Source: Spirochaetota bacterium
Lineage (GTDB): Bacteria > Spirochaetota > UBA4802 > UBA5368
NCBI GenBank assembly: GCA_004297825.1
Contig: SCSX01000069.1
Span: 62,001-126,000 of the forward strand
DNA length: 64,000 nt
Reading direction: 5' to 3'
Shown: piece by piece, positions 18,205-26,689 of the stretch
Layout of the letters: every line of letters starts with the position of its first letter
Numbering within the stretch: position 1 is the stretch's first letter
The notes under the pieces: generated by a model
What the model was told of the DNA's origin: nothing
Database searches by the model: none
What the model saw: only the letters and a program-made list of their open reading frames with translations
Position numbers and translations under genes: made by a program

Positions 18205-19464
18205 ATGTCCCTATTTAAACTTCCCAGGATCCTTAAACGAACGAGGCGCGCCCCCGCCCGTCTCTTCATCTCCATTGGCATGGGGGAGAACCAACTGCCG
18301 CTCATCCGGGAGGCCCGCGCGCTTGGATTCAGGGTGATCGGCGTGGACCGCGACACCAGGGCGTTCGCGGCAACCCATTGCGATCTGAAAATCCAGGAAT
18401 CCATAGAAAACTTTGCAGAGATTTTCACCCATCTCGAGGACATCTCGGTGTACGGCGACATACGCGGGGTGCTTTCGAAATCCTACGGCCCGGCGGTGCG
18501 GACCGCAAGCTATATCGCAAACATGCTCGGCTTCCCCATGTTCCCCAGCAGGCGCATGGACGATTTTATCGTCAAGAAGCGGATGAAAGAGGTTTTCCAG
18601 GCCGGGGGGATTCCCTCGCCGGAATACCTGGTGGTCGAGACGTCCGCCAGGGGGGCAGCCGGGGCCGCGCGACTCGGATTTCCCCTCGTGGTGAAACCAG
18701 TTACCGGTCATGCCAAGACCGGGGTGAGAATGGTGACCAGCCGCAGGGAGCTGCAGCGCTTCGCCGGCTCCATTCGCGGAAAGGGCGCCGGTTTCATCGC
18801 GGAGCGCTTCGTGGAAGGCGACGAGATCATCGCGCTGGGGATTATTCACGGGCGCACGTTTCATCTCGCCTCGCTCAGCGACAAGGAAACCACCCCGGCC
18901 CCGTATTTCGTCGACCTCCTGCATGTCACGCCCTCCCGGCACCATGCCCTGTGGACGGAGGTCACCGCTATCGGGCAGCGCATCGCCGAGGCCTTCGAGA
19001 TCGAGTTTTCCCCCCTCGTCATCGAGATGCGCGTCGATTCCCGGCAGGGCATCCAGGTAATCGAAGCGGTGCCCGAGTTTGGCGGGGAATGCCTTCCCGA
19101 CCACCTCGTACCGCTTGCCACCGGGTATAACTTCCTGGAACAGGCGGTGCGCGCGGCGACCGGCATGACCTTCACCCCGCCCCCCGCACGGGCGCCGCGC
19201 CTGGCCGTGGCCGTGAAGTACCTGACCGCCGACAAGGGCCGCCTCCTTTCCCTTGACACCCGGGCGCCGCGCGGCGTACCGGGGATCGTCTACTCCCGGT
19301 TCTTCAAGGCCCTGGGCGCGGAGGTGGGCCCCCCGGCGGACAACCACGATCGTATCGGCGTGATCGTCGCAAAGGGCCGCACGCGGGAGGCGGCGCTGGA
19401 CGCCGCGGCGCTCGCCGCGCGCGCGTGTGCCGTCACCGTAGGCAGGGGGGGATCGGAAAAATGA
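18205..19464 (+). CDS. ATP-grasp family ligase, substrate unknown
   Basis: 419 residues. An N-terminal Rossmann-like preATP-grasp domain (SIGMGENQLPLIREARALGFRVIGVD) is followed by the ATP-grasp core with FPLVVKPVTGHAKTGV and FIAERFVEGDEI, then the metal/phosphate segment VIEAVPEFGGECLPDHLVP. It is related to carbamoyl-phosphate-synthase-large-chain and PurK-like ligases that join a carboxylate to an amine via an acyl phosphate. The start lacks a strong ribosome site. It overlaps the following methyltransferase by ATGA, forming a three-gene unit for making or modifying a small molecule or surface component. The product is unknown. Confidence 0.8.
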   Translation: MSLFKLPRILKRTRRAPARLFISIGMGENQLPLIREARALGFRVIGVDRDTRAFAATHCDLKIQESIENFAEIFTHLEDISVYGDIRGVLSKSYGPAVRTASYIANMLGFPMFPSRRMDDFIVKKRMKEVFQAGGIPSPEYLVVETSARGAAGAARLGFPLVVKPVTGHAKTGVRMVTSRRELQRFAGSIRGKGAGFIAERFVEGDEIIALGIIHGRTFHLASLSDKETTPAPYFVDLLHVTPSRHHALWTEVTAIGQRIAEAFEIEFSPLVIEMRVDSRQGIQVIEAVPEFGGECLPDHLVPLATGYNFLEQAVRAATGMTFTPPPARAPRLAVAVKYLTADKGRLLSLDTRAPRGVPGIVYSRFFKALGAEVGPPADNHDRIGVIVAKGRTREAALDAAALAARACAVTVGRGGSEK

Positions 19465-20105
19465 GCTCGGAACGCGCCTGGGAGCGTCACTACACCCGCG
19501 GCAAATCGGTACTCGCCCACCCCGATGAAAATCTCGTGCGGATGCTCGCCCCCTGGCTCGCCGAAAAAGACATGTCACGCCTGGCCGCCGCGGATATCGG
19601 ATGCGGAACAGGGCGCCACCTGAGGCTCTTCCTCGAGTACGGGATCCCCTCGCCCGCCGGTCTGGACACGAGCGCCAACGCGCTCGCGGTTTGCCGCGAC
19701 CTGTATCATGTCCCGGTCCTGCGCGGCGACGCGCGCGCGCTCCCGTTCAAAGAGGGCTCGCTTGACCTCGCCGTGGCCTGGGGATCGCTGCATTATACCA
19801 TAAAGGAAGACCTTCCCGTAATGCTCGCCCAAATCCGGCGCGCGCTCAAGGCCGGGGGGCGCCTCTTCGCCACGCTCCGCAACAGCAGGGACACCTATTT
19901 AAAAAAAGGCACCCACCGCGGCAACGACGTCTGGGTCACCGACCTCGCGGATATAGAGCACTCGGTGGTCTCGTTTTACGCCGAGGAAGAGGTTCGGTCC
20001 GCGCTCGCGCCCTTCGCGCGCTTCGCGTACGGCATGATGGAGCGCACGCTCCCCGGCGACATGAACGCGCGCATAGCGCACTGGTATTTCTGGGCGGAGC
20101 GATGA
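19461..20105 (+). CDS. Class I SAM-dependent methyltransferase
   Basis: 214 residues with the SAM-binding motif I AADIGCGTGRHLRLF, acidic loop GLDTSANAL, motif RGDARALPFKEGSLD and LAQIRRALKAGG. This is the methyltransferase_11/25 layout. I chose the ATG overlapping the ATP-grasp stop (ATGA) rather than an earlier in-frame start. It overlaps the second methyltransferase, again by ATGA, so all three genes are translationally coupled. The methyl acceptor is not identifiable. Confidence 0.87.
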   Translation: MSSERAWERHYTRGKSVLAHPDENLVRMLAPWLAEKDMSRLAAADIGCGTGRHLRLFLEYGIPSPAGLDTSANALAVCRDLYHVPVLRGDARALPFKEGSLDLAVAWGSLHYTIKEDLPVMLAQIRRALKAGGRLFATLRNSRDTYLKKGTHRGNDVWVTDLADIEHSVVSFYAEEEVRSALAPFARFAYGMMERTLPGDMNARIAHWYFWAER

Positions 20106-21001
20106 GCGCCGGGACGCCCCTCTACGACCCGCCCCTCGCGGCATGCCCCCTGTGCGGCGCGCCGGCACCGTCGCCCCTGTATCGCATCGATCGCTCTACG
20201 CCCCCCTTCTCCGTGGGCCGATGCGCCAACTGCGATTTCATCTTCATGAATCCCCGTTTCACGCGCGAGGTCATCGCCTCGTTTTACGGTCCGGGCTATT
20301 ACGAAGGGAACGCCGAGTATTCCTACTACGACGAGCGCGCCGCGGAGAAATACGCGCGGTACGTGTGGGAGCGGAGAATCGGCGTCCTCAGGCGGTATGC
20401 GCCGTCGGGGAAATTCCTGGATGTGGGGTGCGCGTTCGGCGGCCTGCTCAAATGCGCCTCCCGCCATTACGCCCCCTATGGCATCGAGATGTCGGGGTAT
20501 TCGGGCCGATACGCGAAAGCGCTCTTCGGGGACGCGGTCCATATCGGAACCCTCGAAGACCATCCCTTCCCACTCGGTGGCTTCTCGGTCGTCACGATGG
20601 TCGAGGTGATCGAGCACTGCCCGGACCCCGCCGCGGTTCTGCGCGAATGCCGCAGGCTCCTCGCCCCGGGCGGCGTCCTCCTCGTCCAGACCGCGAACAT
20701 GGACGGGCTCCAGGCGGCAATGCAGGGGGCCGATTACGCGTATTTCATGCCCGGCCATCTTTCCTATTTTTCAAAGCGCACCCTCACGAAGGCGCTCACT
20801 GACGCGGGCTTTTCCCGGGTGATCGCCTTCCACCCGGTAGAATTCGGGCTTCTGCCCAAGCTCCTCAAATCGCGCTCCTCCTTCCGCCGCTGGACCGATT
20901 ACCGTCACTGGCTGCGCATTTCCCTCTACCACCTCCTGGGAAAGGTGCATGCCGGCGATTTCGCGCTCACTAGTTCCATGGTGCTGTACGCAATCGTGTA
21001 A
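20102..21001 (+). CDS. SAM-dependent methyltransferase with N-terminal zinc ribbon
   Basis: 299 residues. The N-terminus has a four-cysteine ribbon (ACPLCGAP and CANCDFIF) followed by NPRFTREVIASFYGPGYYEG, then a SAM-binding core (FLDVGCAFGGLLKCA) and MVEVIEHCPDPAAVLRECRRLLAPGG. Proteins with this layout often methylate sugars or lipids of surface glycans and secondary metabolites. It is the last gene of the ATP-grasp/methyltransferase unit. The acceptor is unknown. Confidence 0.87.
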   Translation: MSAGTPLYDPPLAACPLCGAPAPSPLYRIDRSTPPFSVGRCANCDFIFMNPRFTREVIASFYGPGYYEGNAEYSYYDERAAEKYARYVWERRIGVLRRYAPSGKFLDVGCAFGGLLKCASRHYAPYGIEMSGYSGRYAKALFGDAVHIGTLEDHPFPLGGFSVVTMVEVIEHCPDPAAVLRECRRLLAPGGVLLVQTANMDGLQAAMQGADYAYFMPGHLSYFSKRTLTKALTDAGFSRVIAFHPVEFGLLPKLLKSRSSFRRWTDYRHWLRISLYHLLGKVHAGDFALTSSMVLYAIV

Positions 21002-21010
21002 CTTTTTGCG

Positions 21011-21039
21011 TTGACATTTGTCTGCAAACGATTTATTCA
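21011..21039 (+). promoter_or_regulatory. Sigma-70-type promoter of first Omp85-like gene
   Basis: TTGACA and TATTCA are separated by 17 bases, about 100 bases upstream of the start codon. The -35 is a perfect consensus match and the -10 is weaker. Confidence 0.55.
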
Positions 21040-21139
21040 TGCCCAACGGCATATTGAGCTCCCGGCGGGGAGGGGTTTATACGCGCAGTATTCGCACCTT
21101 GATCAGCTTCAATAACTTACATTAAAGGAGCGGCACCGT

Positions 21140-22507
21140 ATGAAGAAATTATTATGCATTCTCGCGGCCTTCGCGCTCATATTTTCGCTTGCCTCGACGC
21201 TCGCGGCACAGGAAAAAGAGCCCGCAAAGGACTCAAAGGTTGAAAAAACGGCTGATCTCGCCGATGAGGGAGAACAGAAGCTCTCGCCCGAAAAGCTCGA
21301 AAAAAAGAAAGAGGGATGGTATCCTACCGGCCTGCCGCTGGTGAACTTTTCCAGCGACGACGGCTTCGGGTACGGCCTGCGCGGTTATATCTATTACAAC
21401 GGCGAGCGCGGGGATCGCTATTTCGACTCCGCACCGTATTTCCTCCAGCTCTACGCGCAGTTTTTCCAGACGACGAACGGCTACCAGTACCATGAGCTCA
21501 ACGCGGACATGCCCTATTTCATGGGAACCAAGTTCCGCATTAAGAGCGCGTTCGTGTACGAAAAGAACCTGAACGCGAACTTCTTCGGCCTGGGCGCGAA
21601 AAACGCGAACAAGCCTCTTACCGACTTTAACGGTGTTGAGTACGACAAGTACGAGGACTACCAGAAATTCATCGACGACAATGAAGACCAGACCAAATGG
21701 TACAAGTACACGCTGACGAAGCCCAAATACTACTTCTACCTGTTCCGCAACCTCCCGCAGCATTTCAAGGTTATGGCGGGCGCGGAATTCAAAAAAGTCA
21801 ACGTAGACCCGTGGGGCGGTCGCAAGTTCGACGGAACGACCATGGCCACGACCTACCTGGAAACCCTGGGCGAGGATGCGGTCCCCGGCTACAACGGCGG
21901 ATGGACGAATTACGCGCGCCTGGGCTTCGCCTGGGACACCCGCGATTATGAGCCCGACCCCAACAAGGGATTTTACCTGGACTACTGCTTCGAGGCGGCG
22001 ACGAACTACCTGGGGTCCGATTATGACTTCCAGAAGAACACGGCCGGCGCCCGCGCCTACTTCAACCCGTTCAAGCCGATCGTGCTGGCCTTCAGGGCGG
22101 CATATACCACCGCGTCGAACGACATTCCTTTCTATGAAATGAACCAGTTCGGCTTCGCACTCTCGCGCCAGAACGGCCTGGGCGGCAACAGGACCCTGCG
22201 CGGCTACAAGGCCGATCGCTTCGTCGGCAAAACCATGACCCTCGCGAACGCCGAAATCCGCGGGCAGTTCTACGAGGTCTCCGGAGCAGGCCAGCGCTTC
22301 GCCTTCAAGCTTGTCGGCTTCTTCGACTCAGGGAACGTGTACGACGCATCGGGTGACCCGTTCTCCGATCCGCGCTGGGGCGATTACAAGAACTCTTACG
22401 GCGGCGGACTCGTCATAGCCTGGAACCTCGCCACGATCGTCCATGTATATTATGGCATCAGCAAGGAAGACACGGGCCTGTTCATCAACTTCGAGCATAA
22501 CTTCTAG
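21140..22507 (+). CDS. Omp85/BamA-like outer-membrane beta-barrel, POTRA-less (paralog 1)
   Basis: 455 residues with a Sec signal peptide (KLLCILAAFALIFSLASTLAAQ). A charged linker leads to GWYPTGLPLVNFSSDDGFGYG, then about sixteen alternating amphipathic strands rich in Y/F. The late motif NRTLRGYKADRFVGK matches the (V/L)RGY/F L6-loop signature of the Omp85 surface-antigen barrel, and the protein ends in F. No POTRA repeats fit before the barrel. It may export or insert something or serve as a surface protein. The next gene is a close paralog. It has its own promoter and a strong terminator. Confidence 0.8.
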   Translation: MKKLLCILAAFALIFSLASTLAAQEKEPAKDSKVEKTADLADEGEQKLSPEKLEKKKEGWYPTGLPLVNFSSDDGFGYGLRGYIYYNGERGDRYFDSAPYFLQLYAQFFQTTNGYQYHELNADMPYFMGTKFRIKSAFVYEKNLNANFFGLGAKNANKPLTDFNGVEYDKYEDYQKFIDDNEDQTKWYKYTLTKPKYYFYLFRNLPQHFKVMAGAEFKKVNVDPWGGRKFDGTTMATTYLETLGEDAVPGYNGGWTNYARLGFAWDTRDYEPDPNKGFYLDYCFEAATNYLGSDYDFQKNTAGARAYFNPFKPIVLAFRAAYTTASNDIPFYEMNQFGFALSRQNGLGGNRTLRGYKADRFVGKTMTLANAEIRGQFYEVSGAGQRFAFKLVGFFDSGNVYDASGDPFSDPRWGDYKNSYGGGLVIAWNLATIVHVYYGISKEDTGLFINFEHNF

Positions 22508-22524
22508 CAGAAGCCTCATTCAGG

Positions 22525-22560
22525 AAAGAAGGCGCGAATTCAAGTTCGCGCCTTCTTTTT
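22525..22560 (+). terminator. Rho-independent terminator
   Basis: Eleven perfect base pairs (GAAGGCGCGAA / TTCGCGCCTTC) enclose a six-base loop TTCAAG and are followed by five T; flanking A and T bases extend the stem. It ends the first Omp85-like transcript. Confidence 0.92.
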
Positions 22561-22563
22561 GCA

Positions 22564-22592
22564 TTGACAAACGAGCGGACGCTCAGTAGGGT
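22564..22592 (+). promoter_or_regulatory. Promoter candidate of second Omp85-like gene
   Basis: TTGACA lies four bases after the preceding terminator. TAGGGT follows after a 17-base spacer as a weak -10. Its position gives the second paralog independent expression. Confidence 0.45.
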
Positions 22593-22645
22593 TTTCCGGA
22601 TATTCAGGTTGGAAATCATATAAACCCAAGGGGGTGTATCGGCCC

Positions 22646-23953
22646 ATGAAAAGATGGCATGTTTACCTGCTTCCCGTAATTTTTATTCTCATAGCCACCC
22701 TTCCCGCAATCGCCGCCGAAGACACAAAGATGGACAAGGAGACGCTCGAGAACAAGATCGAGGGGTGGTACCCCACCGGCCTTCCGCTTATCAACTATTC
22801 AAGCGACGAAGGATTCGGGTACGGCCTCCGCGGCTATATCTATTACGATGGCAACAAGGATGACCCGTACTACGACGTGGCCCCCTACTTCCTGCAAATG
22901 TATGCCCAGTTCTTCCAGACCACGAACGGGGTCCAGTATCACGAGCTGAACGTGGACATGCCCTATTTCATGGGCACGAAATTCCGTATCATGACCGCGC
23001 TCGTGTACGAAAAAAATCTGAACGCGAACTATTTCGGCCTGGGCGCGAAGAACGCGACGCGCCCGCTCACCGACAACACGGGCGACACCCATTCGACGTA
23101 CTCCGGGTTCCTGGATTACACCGAGGAGAACGAAGGCTACGCGAAATGGTACAACTACACCATCACGAAGCCAAAGTACTTCTTTTCCCTCTTCCGCAAG
23201 CTGCCCGCGAATTTCCAGGTGATGGCCGGGGTCGAATTCAAGAAGGTGACGATCGAAACATGGGACGGTGACAAGTTCGACGGGGACAACCAGGTTGAGA
23301 CACTACTCTACCGGGACCGGAACATCGTCCCCGGGTACAAGGGCGGATGGACCAACTACGCCCGCTTCGGCGCGGGCTACGACACGCGCGATTACGAGCC
23401 CGATCCCAACCGGGGCGTGTACGTCGATTACTGCATCGAGGTATCGACGCCGGCCCTGGGATCCGAGTACAGCTTCTATAAGAATACCTTCGGCGCCCGC
23501 ACGTATCTGAACCCGGTGAAGCCGCTCGTGTTCGCCTTCAGGGTCGGCTACACCACCGCGGCGGAGGACATCCCCTTCTACGAGCAGAACTGGTTCGGCT
23601 TCCCCCTCTCGCGTAAAAACGGGCTGGGCGGAAACTGGACACTGCGCGGCTACAAGGCCGACCGCTTTGTAGGACGCACCATGACGCTCGCGAACGTAGA
23701 GGCGCGCTGGCGCTTCGCGGGGGTATCGGGTGCCGGGCAGAAATTCGATTTCAAGCTCGTGGGCTTCGCCGATACCGGCTGCGTCTATGACGAGGCTGCC
23801 GACCCCGTCACCAAGCCGCGGTTCGCCGACTACCACCATTCCTTTGGCGGCGGACTGGTCATCGCGTGGAACCAGGCGACTATCATCCACTTCTACGCCG
23901 GTTTCAGCAAGGAGGACATGGGCATATTCATCAACTTCGAGCACGTGATCTGA
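22646..23953 (+). CDS. Omp85/BamA-like outer-membrane beta-barrel, POTRA-less (paralog 2)
   Basis: 435 residues with a signal peptide (VYLLPVIFILIATLPAIAA). It shares almost every landmark with the gene before it: GWYPTGLPLINYSSDEGFGYG, MPYFMGTKFRIM, GLGAKNA, GLGGNWTLRGYKADRFVGRTM and a terminal barrel strand. The two clearly arose by duplication. It lacks the longer charged linker of paralog 1. The start chosen has AAGGGGG nine bases upstream; a GTG four codons earlier overlaps that ribosome site. The function beyond outer-membrane barrel is unknown. Confidence 0.8.
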   Translation: MKRWHVYLLPVIFILIATLPAIAAEDTKMDKETLENKIEGWYPTGLPLINYSSDEGFGYGLRGYIYYDGNKDDPYYDVAPYFLQMYAQFFQTTNGVQYHELNVDMPYFMGTKFRIMTALVYEKNLNANYFGLGAKNATRPLTDNTGDTHSTYSGFLDYTEENEGYAKWYNYTITKPKYFFSLFRKLPANFQVMAGVEFKKVTIETWDGDKFDGDNQVETLLYRDRNIVPGYKGGWTNYARFGAGYDTRDYEPDPNRGVYVDYCIEVSTPALGSEYSFYKNTFGARTYLNPVKPLVFAFRVGYTTAAEDIPFYEQNWFGFPLSRKNGLGGNWTLRGYKADRFVGRTMTLANVEARWRFAGVSGAGQKFDFKLVGFADTGCVYDEAADPVTKPRFADYHHSFGGGLVIAWNQATIIHFYAGFSKEDMGIFINFEHVI

Positions 23954-23963
23954 TCGACTTCGC

Positions 23964-23992
23964 GGGATACCGGCCGCCGATACCGGTATCCC
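23964..23992. terminator. Hairpin between convergent genes
   Basis: Ten perfect pairs (GGGATACCGG / CCGGTATCCC) with a nine-base loop lie between the convergent second barrel gene and the next leftward gene. It has no clear U-tract on either side, so any terminator role is inferred from position. Confidence 0.55.
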
Positions 23993-24005
23993 GGCCGTAT
24001 ACTGC

Positions 24006-24833
24006 CTAAAGCTCGATCATTGATGTTACGATGAACCCGATAACGCTCGCCCTGTAGGTCACGCGGTATTTCGTTCCCGGGACCTCGCGGCGCGCGTCAT
24101 CCGATGTGCCCCACACGACCTCCCTGCGCGCCCCGTATACGCCGATCTTGATTATTTCGCTCGCGTGGTACATGATCCCCAGGTACATCCATTTCTCATA
24201 TATCGCCGACACGCCGTAGTTCAGGGGGTAGTAAAGCTCGTACTGCGCGTACACGTTGAGGATCGGCTGTTGGCGCCGCATGACCACGTACATGATGCCC
24301 GGCCTGACGGTGATCGTCTGCTGGCCGAAATACGAATTGCAAAGATAGCGGGCCTTGATCTCCGCTACCCAGTTCTCGCCGGGCAGAAACGCCAGTTGGA
24401 CGCGCGGCGTCGCGTCAAGGATGAGGAGATGCTCGTTCCTGGACGTGGTATCGCGCCATTCCCAGCCGGGATGCGTGGCAACCCAGTCGTCGTCGTGCCG
24501 TGCCCCCTGCTGCAGGCGGTAGAACGCGCCCGCCTGTAAGTTTCGGAACACGCGGTAGTACGGCCCCGCGGTGAGCGCCCGATACCCGAAATCCGAGCGC
24601 TCCCCCTCGTAGCGCCCGCGCGCCTCGGTGAAAAACGACCACCCGTCCCCATTCAGGAATACGCGCAGGTTACCCTCATAATCGAGATCGTTTTCGGACG
24701 GGACCGGTATGTGGTCGGCCGCCGCGGGCGCCCCCAGGAACAGGATGCACAGAACGCACCTTCCCGCCGCCGGTGCGATCACGCGCACCGCACCCGCGAT
24801 CCCGCCGAATGCCCGCAGCGCGAACCTAATCAT
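24006..24833 (-). CDS. Putative outer-membrane beta-barrel protein, unknown family
   Basis: 275 residues. A hydrophobic N-terminus ending in LGAPAAADH acts as a likely signal peptide. The mature part is a run of short amphipathic strands (NLRVFLNGDGWSFFTEARGRYEGERSD, ALTAGPYYRVFRNLQAGAFYRLQQGA, ILNVYAQYELYYPLNYG), consistent with a small barrel of about ten strands. The gene overlaps the end of the FecR-domain gene by eight bases, so the two are translationally coupled. I do not recognise the family; a DUF2490-like barrel is one possibility. Confidence 0.55.
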   Translation of the reverse strand: MIRFALRAFGGIAGAVRVIAPAAGRCVLCILFLGAPAAADHIPVPSENDLDYEGNLRVFLNGDGWSFFTEARGRYEGERSDFGYRALTAGPYYRVFRNLQAGAFYRLQQGARHDDDWVATHPGWEWRDTTSRNEHLLILDATPRVQLAFLPGENWVAEIKARYLCNSYFGQQTITVRPGIMYVVMRRQQPILNVYAQYELYYPLNYGVSAIYEKWMYLGIMYHASEIIKIGVYGARREVVWGTSDDARREVPGTKYRVTYRASVIGFIVTSMIEL

Positions 24834-25500
24834 AGTTGTGGTCCGTCAGATCGCCGTATGCCTTGAGGATATTGGTTGCGTCCTTCACGGTCCCGGCGGC
24901 AGGGTTCATGTTCCAGTTGAGCTCTTTCGTCCATTTATATTCCTTGGGAGGGGTAATGCCGCCCTTCCCCGTGATGAAAATCCCCTTCCCCTTGGTGACC
25001 AACTCCTTTCCCGTCCCTGCGGCGCTCGTCACCTCCACGGATCCCTCGTTCACGCAGAGCCAGATATCGCTCGTGTTCTTCGCGGTCTTTCCGTAGGCGG
25101 TAAAAAACTCCGTGCCCCGCACCGACGCAACCACGGTCTGGGCCCTTAGCCTGAAGCCCTCCCCGGCAGTCTTTTTTATTATGCGGCTGAATACGCTCCC
25201 GGCCGTAAGCTCGAGCTCGGTGTTCGCGCCGGCTCCGGACCGATCGATCCTGAGCACGGTGTTCTCGCTCAGCTTGAGCATACTGCCGTCATTGAGCGCG
25301 AGAATCGCGAGGGATCCCGCCCCGGTCCTGATCGAGTCACCCTCCTGCAGGGGCGTCCCCGTCGCGACACCGGTCCATGTTCCGCCGCGTTCGACATCGA
25401 CGCTTCCGATCATGAACGTCACCTCCGCCGCCGCTGCGGGCAAGGCCGCCGTGAGCAGTCCCGCGATGAGCAGTGCGCATGACGATAATGCATTCTTCAT
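24826..25500 (-). CDS. FecR-domain periplasmic protein
   Basis: 224 residues with a signal peptide (CALLIAGLLTAALPAAAA). The FecR domain occupies most of the rest: IGSVDVERGGTWTGVATGTPLQEGD, then SLAILALNDGSMLKLSENTVLRI and the hallmark TVVASVRGTEFFTAYG. It has no FecI sigma factor or FecA receptor beside it and no transmembrane anti-sigma segment, so a structural or surface role together with the coupled barrel gene is more likely than iron signalling. Confidence 0.85.
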   Translation of the reverse strand: MKNALSSCALLIAGLLTAALPAAAAEVTFMIGSVDVERGGTWTGVATGTPLQEGDSIRTGAGSLAILALNDGSMLKLSENTVLRIDRSGAGANTELELTAGSVFSRIIKKTAGEGFRLRAQTVVASVRGTEFFTAYGKTAKNTSDIWLCVNEGSVEVTSAAGTGKELVTKGKGIFITGKGGITPPKEYKWTKELNWNMNPAAGTVKDATNILKAYGDLTDHNYD

Positions 25501-25712
25501 GGTTGGTATTCCTCCTTGAACGGGGCCTGCTTACTGGAAGTGCGTGATTGCGCGCATCGAGGACGCGTCCCCGGGAAAGCTTCATCAATTCCTGCCCCGA
25601 AAACGCATCCTGCCGGCCACGTGCTCCCAATATAATTAAATCCGTCTGACTAGAAAACACATGTCCTGAAAAATTGAGGAATAGAATCAATTCCAACGGG
25701 TGCCCAGGCAAG

Positions 25713-25842
25713 CCAATCCCTGTCCATCCTGCCAATCCCTGTTATAATGCCTTCGAGAAATTAACAGGGATTTGCAGGATATTCAGGATTGGTATAATCA
25801 CCGGACAGGCTAATCCCTGTCCATCCTGACCATCCCTGTTAA
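25713..25842. repeat. Three copies of an ~32-bp AATCCCTGT repeat
   Basis: Two direct copies (25713-25744 and 25811-25842) of the type AATCCCTGTCCATCCTG followed by ATCCCTGTTA flank an inverted copy (25761-25792). This belongs to the widespread short intergenic repeats built from CAGGGAT and CAGGAT words. Confidence 0.8.
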
Positions 25843-25884
25843 TGAATCTTTGCCGTGGTTACGCGAAGATAAGCGTGCGATCGT

Positions 25885-25920
25885 ATGAAGATGCTGCGCA
25901 TCGATCGGCAGCATCTTCAT
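25885..25920. terminator. Hairpin downstream of the DoxX-like gene
   Basis: Thirteen perfect pairs (ATGAAGATGCTGC / GCAGCATCTTCAT) with a ten-base loop lie 16 bases past the leftward stop codon. It lacks a U-tract, so termination is inferred from position and stem strength. Confidence 0.5.
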
Positions 25921-25935
25921 GCAATCGGCCGGAAA

Positions 25936-26364
25936 TTATCCGGTGTGATGATGCGATACCTTGCAGGCATGCGTCATCCTGAACAGGGGCATGGAACATG
26001 CGATCCTGTTAATCCCCTCGGGCATGCTCGAGAGCGCGACCATCCACGATCCTATGAAGAACAGGATCGGCATGACCAGCGTCAGGTAATCCACGGCCCC
26101 AAGCCCGTAGACGATCCCCACGACGGTGCTCAAGACCGTAAGCGCGCCGCCGTAAAATCTTATATCCTCGATGAGCAGCATGATCCCGCCCACCAGCTCA
26201 AACAGGCTGATCACATACGTCAGCCACAGCGGGAAATCCGCGCCGGGTATGATCACGAACGGCGAGGTCACGCCCACCAGCTTGACGATCCCGTCCAGCG
26301 TGAACGCGACACCCAGCAGGAACGAGAATATGCTCGTCAGTGTTTTCCTAGTTTTTTCTTCCAT
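25936..26364 (-). CDS. DoxX-like small membrane protein
   Basis: 142 residues with four hydrophobic helices (SIFSFLLGVAFTLDGIVKL, LWLTYVISLFELVGGIMLLI, ALTVLSTVVGIVYGL, LVMPILFFIGSWMVAL). The first helices carry the GxxFxxxGxxKL- and FElxGGixLl-like patterns of the DoxX/DoxD family. The role is unknown, though relatives are linked to redox and stress functions. The ATG chosen has GGAGGTC just upstream; an in-frame ATG 42 bases earlier has none. The promoter region contains a 28-bp dyad. Confidence 0.7.
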   Translation of the reverse strand: MEEKTRKTLTSIFSFLLGVAFTLDGIVKLVGVTSPFVIIPGADFPLWLTYVISLFELVGGIMLLIEDIRFYGGALTVLSTVVGIVYGLGAVDYLTLVMPILFFIGSWMVALSSMPEGINRIACSMPLFRMTHACKVSHHHTG

Positions 26365-26404
26365 TTCGACCTCCGGAAAAAACACGGTGAGTCTCATTGA
26401 AAAC

Positions 26405-26432
26405 ACATCAGTATTTAAGCATATACTAATGT
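26405..26432. promoter_or_regulatory. 28-bp dyad, candidate operator of the DoxX-like gene
   Basis: Arms ACATCAGTAT and ATACTAATGT match as inverted repeats at nine of ten positions around an eight-base centre. It lies about 40-70 bases upstream of the start codon and overlaps a weak promoter (leftward TTGTAA with a TAAATA -10-like element). A dimeric repressor of HxlR, MarR or TetR type could bind; no such gene is adjacent. Confidence 0.5.
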
Positions 26433-26689
26433 ATTACAATATAATGAAGGCCAAGGACAAAGGCAAGTTTCGGGGACCGATATTACCGGCTGCGGGATTG
26501 TACGATTGTTTAGCAGACCATGCTTTGATTAGCACGATGCGGGATAACAGCATTTGCCACAGAGGCTCGGAGACACGGAGACACGGAGAACTGTGAAATT
26601 TATTTGGGAAAAACCCCAATCTCCGTGCCGTGTCTCGAGTGAGTGATAACGAGCAGGTGGCGCGTAGTGCTTTTGTTCCAAATTTATGA
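26433..26689. other. Intergenic region with ACGGAG repeat, no gene seen
   Basis: No coding frame. It contains a tandem GGAGACACGGAGACACGGAG-type tract at 26558-26590 and its partial inverse TCTCCGTG...GTGTCTCGAG at 26619-26640. This is a widespread intergenic repeat of unknown function. Confidence 0.65.

Larger units (their letters stand above)
25501..25935. other. Intergenic region with dispersed repeats, no gene seen
   Basis: 435 bases between the FecR and DoxX-like genes without a credible coding frame. Its centre is filled by three copies of a GGGATT/AATCCC-type repeat, listed separately. Its right end holds a hairpin next to the DoxX-like stop codon. Confidence 0.7.

Noticed and set aside
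24826-25500. FecR gene as part of an iron-signalling FecI/FecR/FecA system
   Set aside because: There is no sigma factor, no TonB-dependent receptor and no transmembrane anti-sigma segment; the neighbour is a small barrel protein.
25711-25846. Possible CRISPR-like array
   Set aside because: There are only three copies, one inverted, with unequal spacers and no cas genes; this fits a dispersed intergenic repeat.
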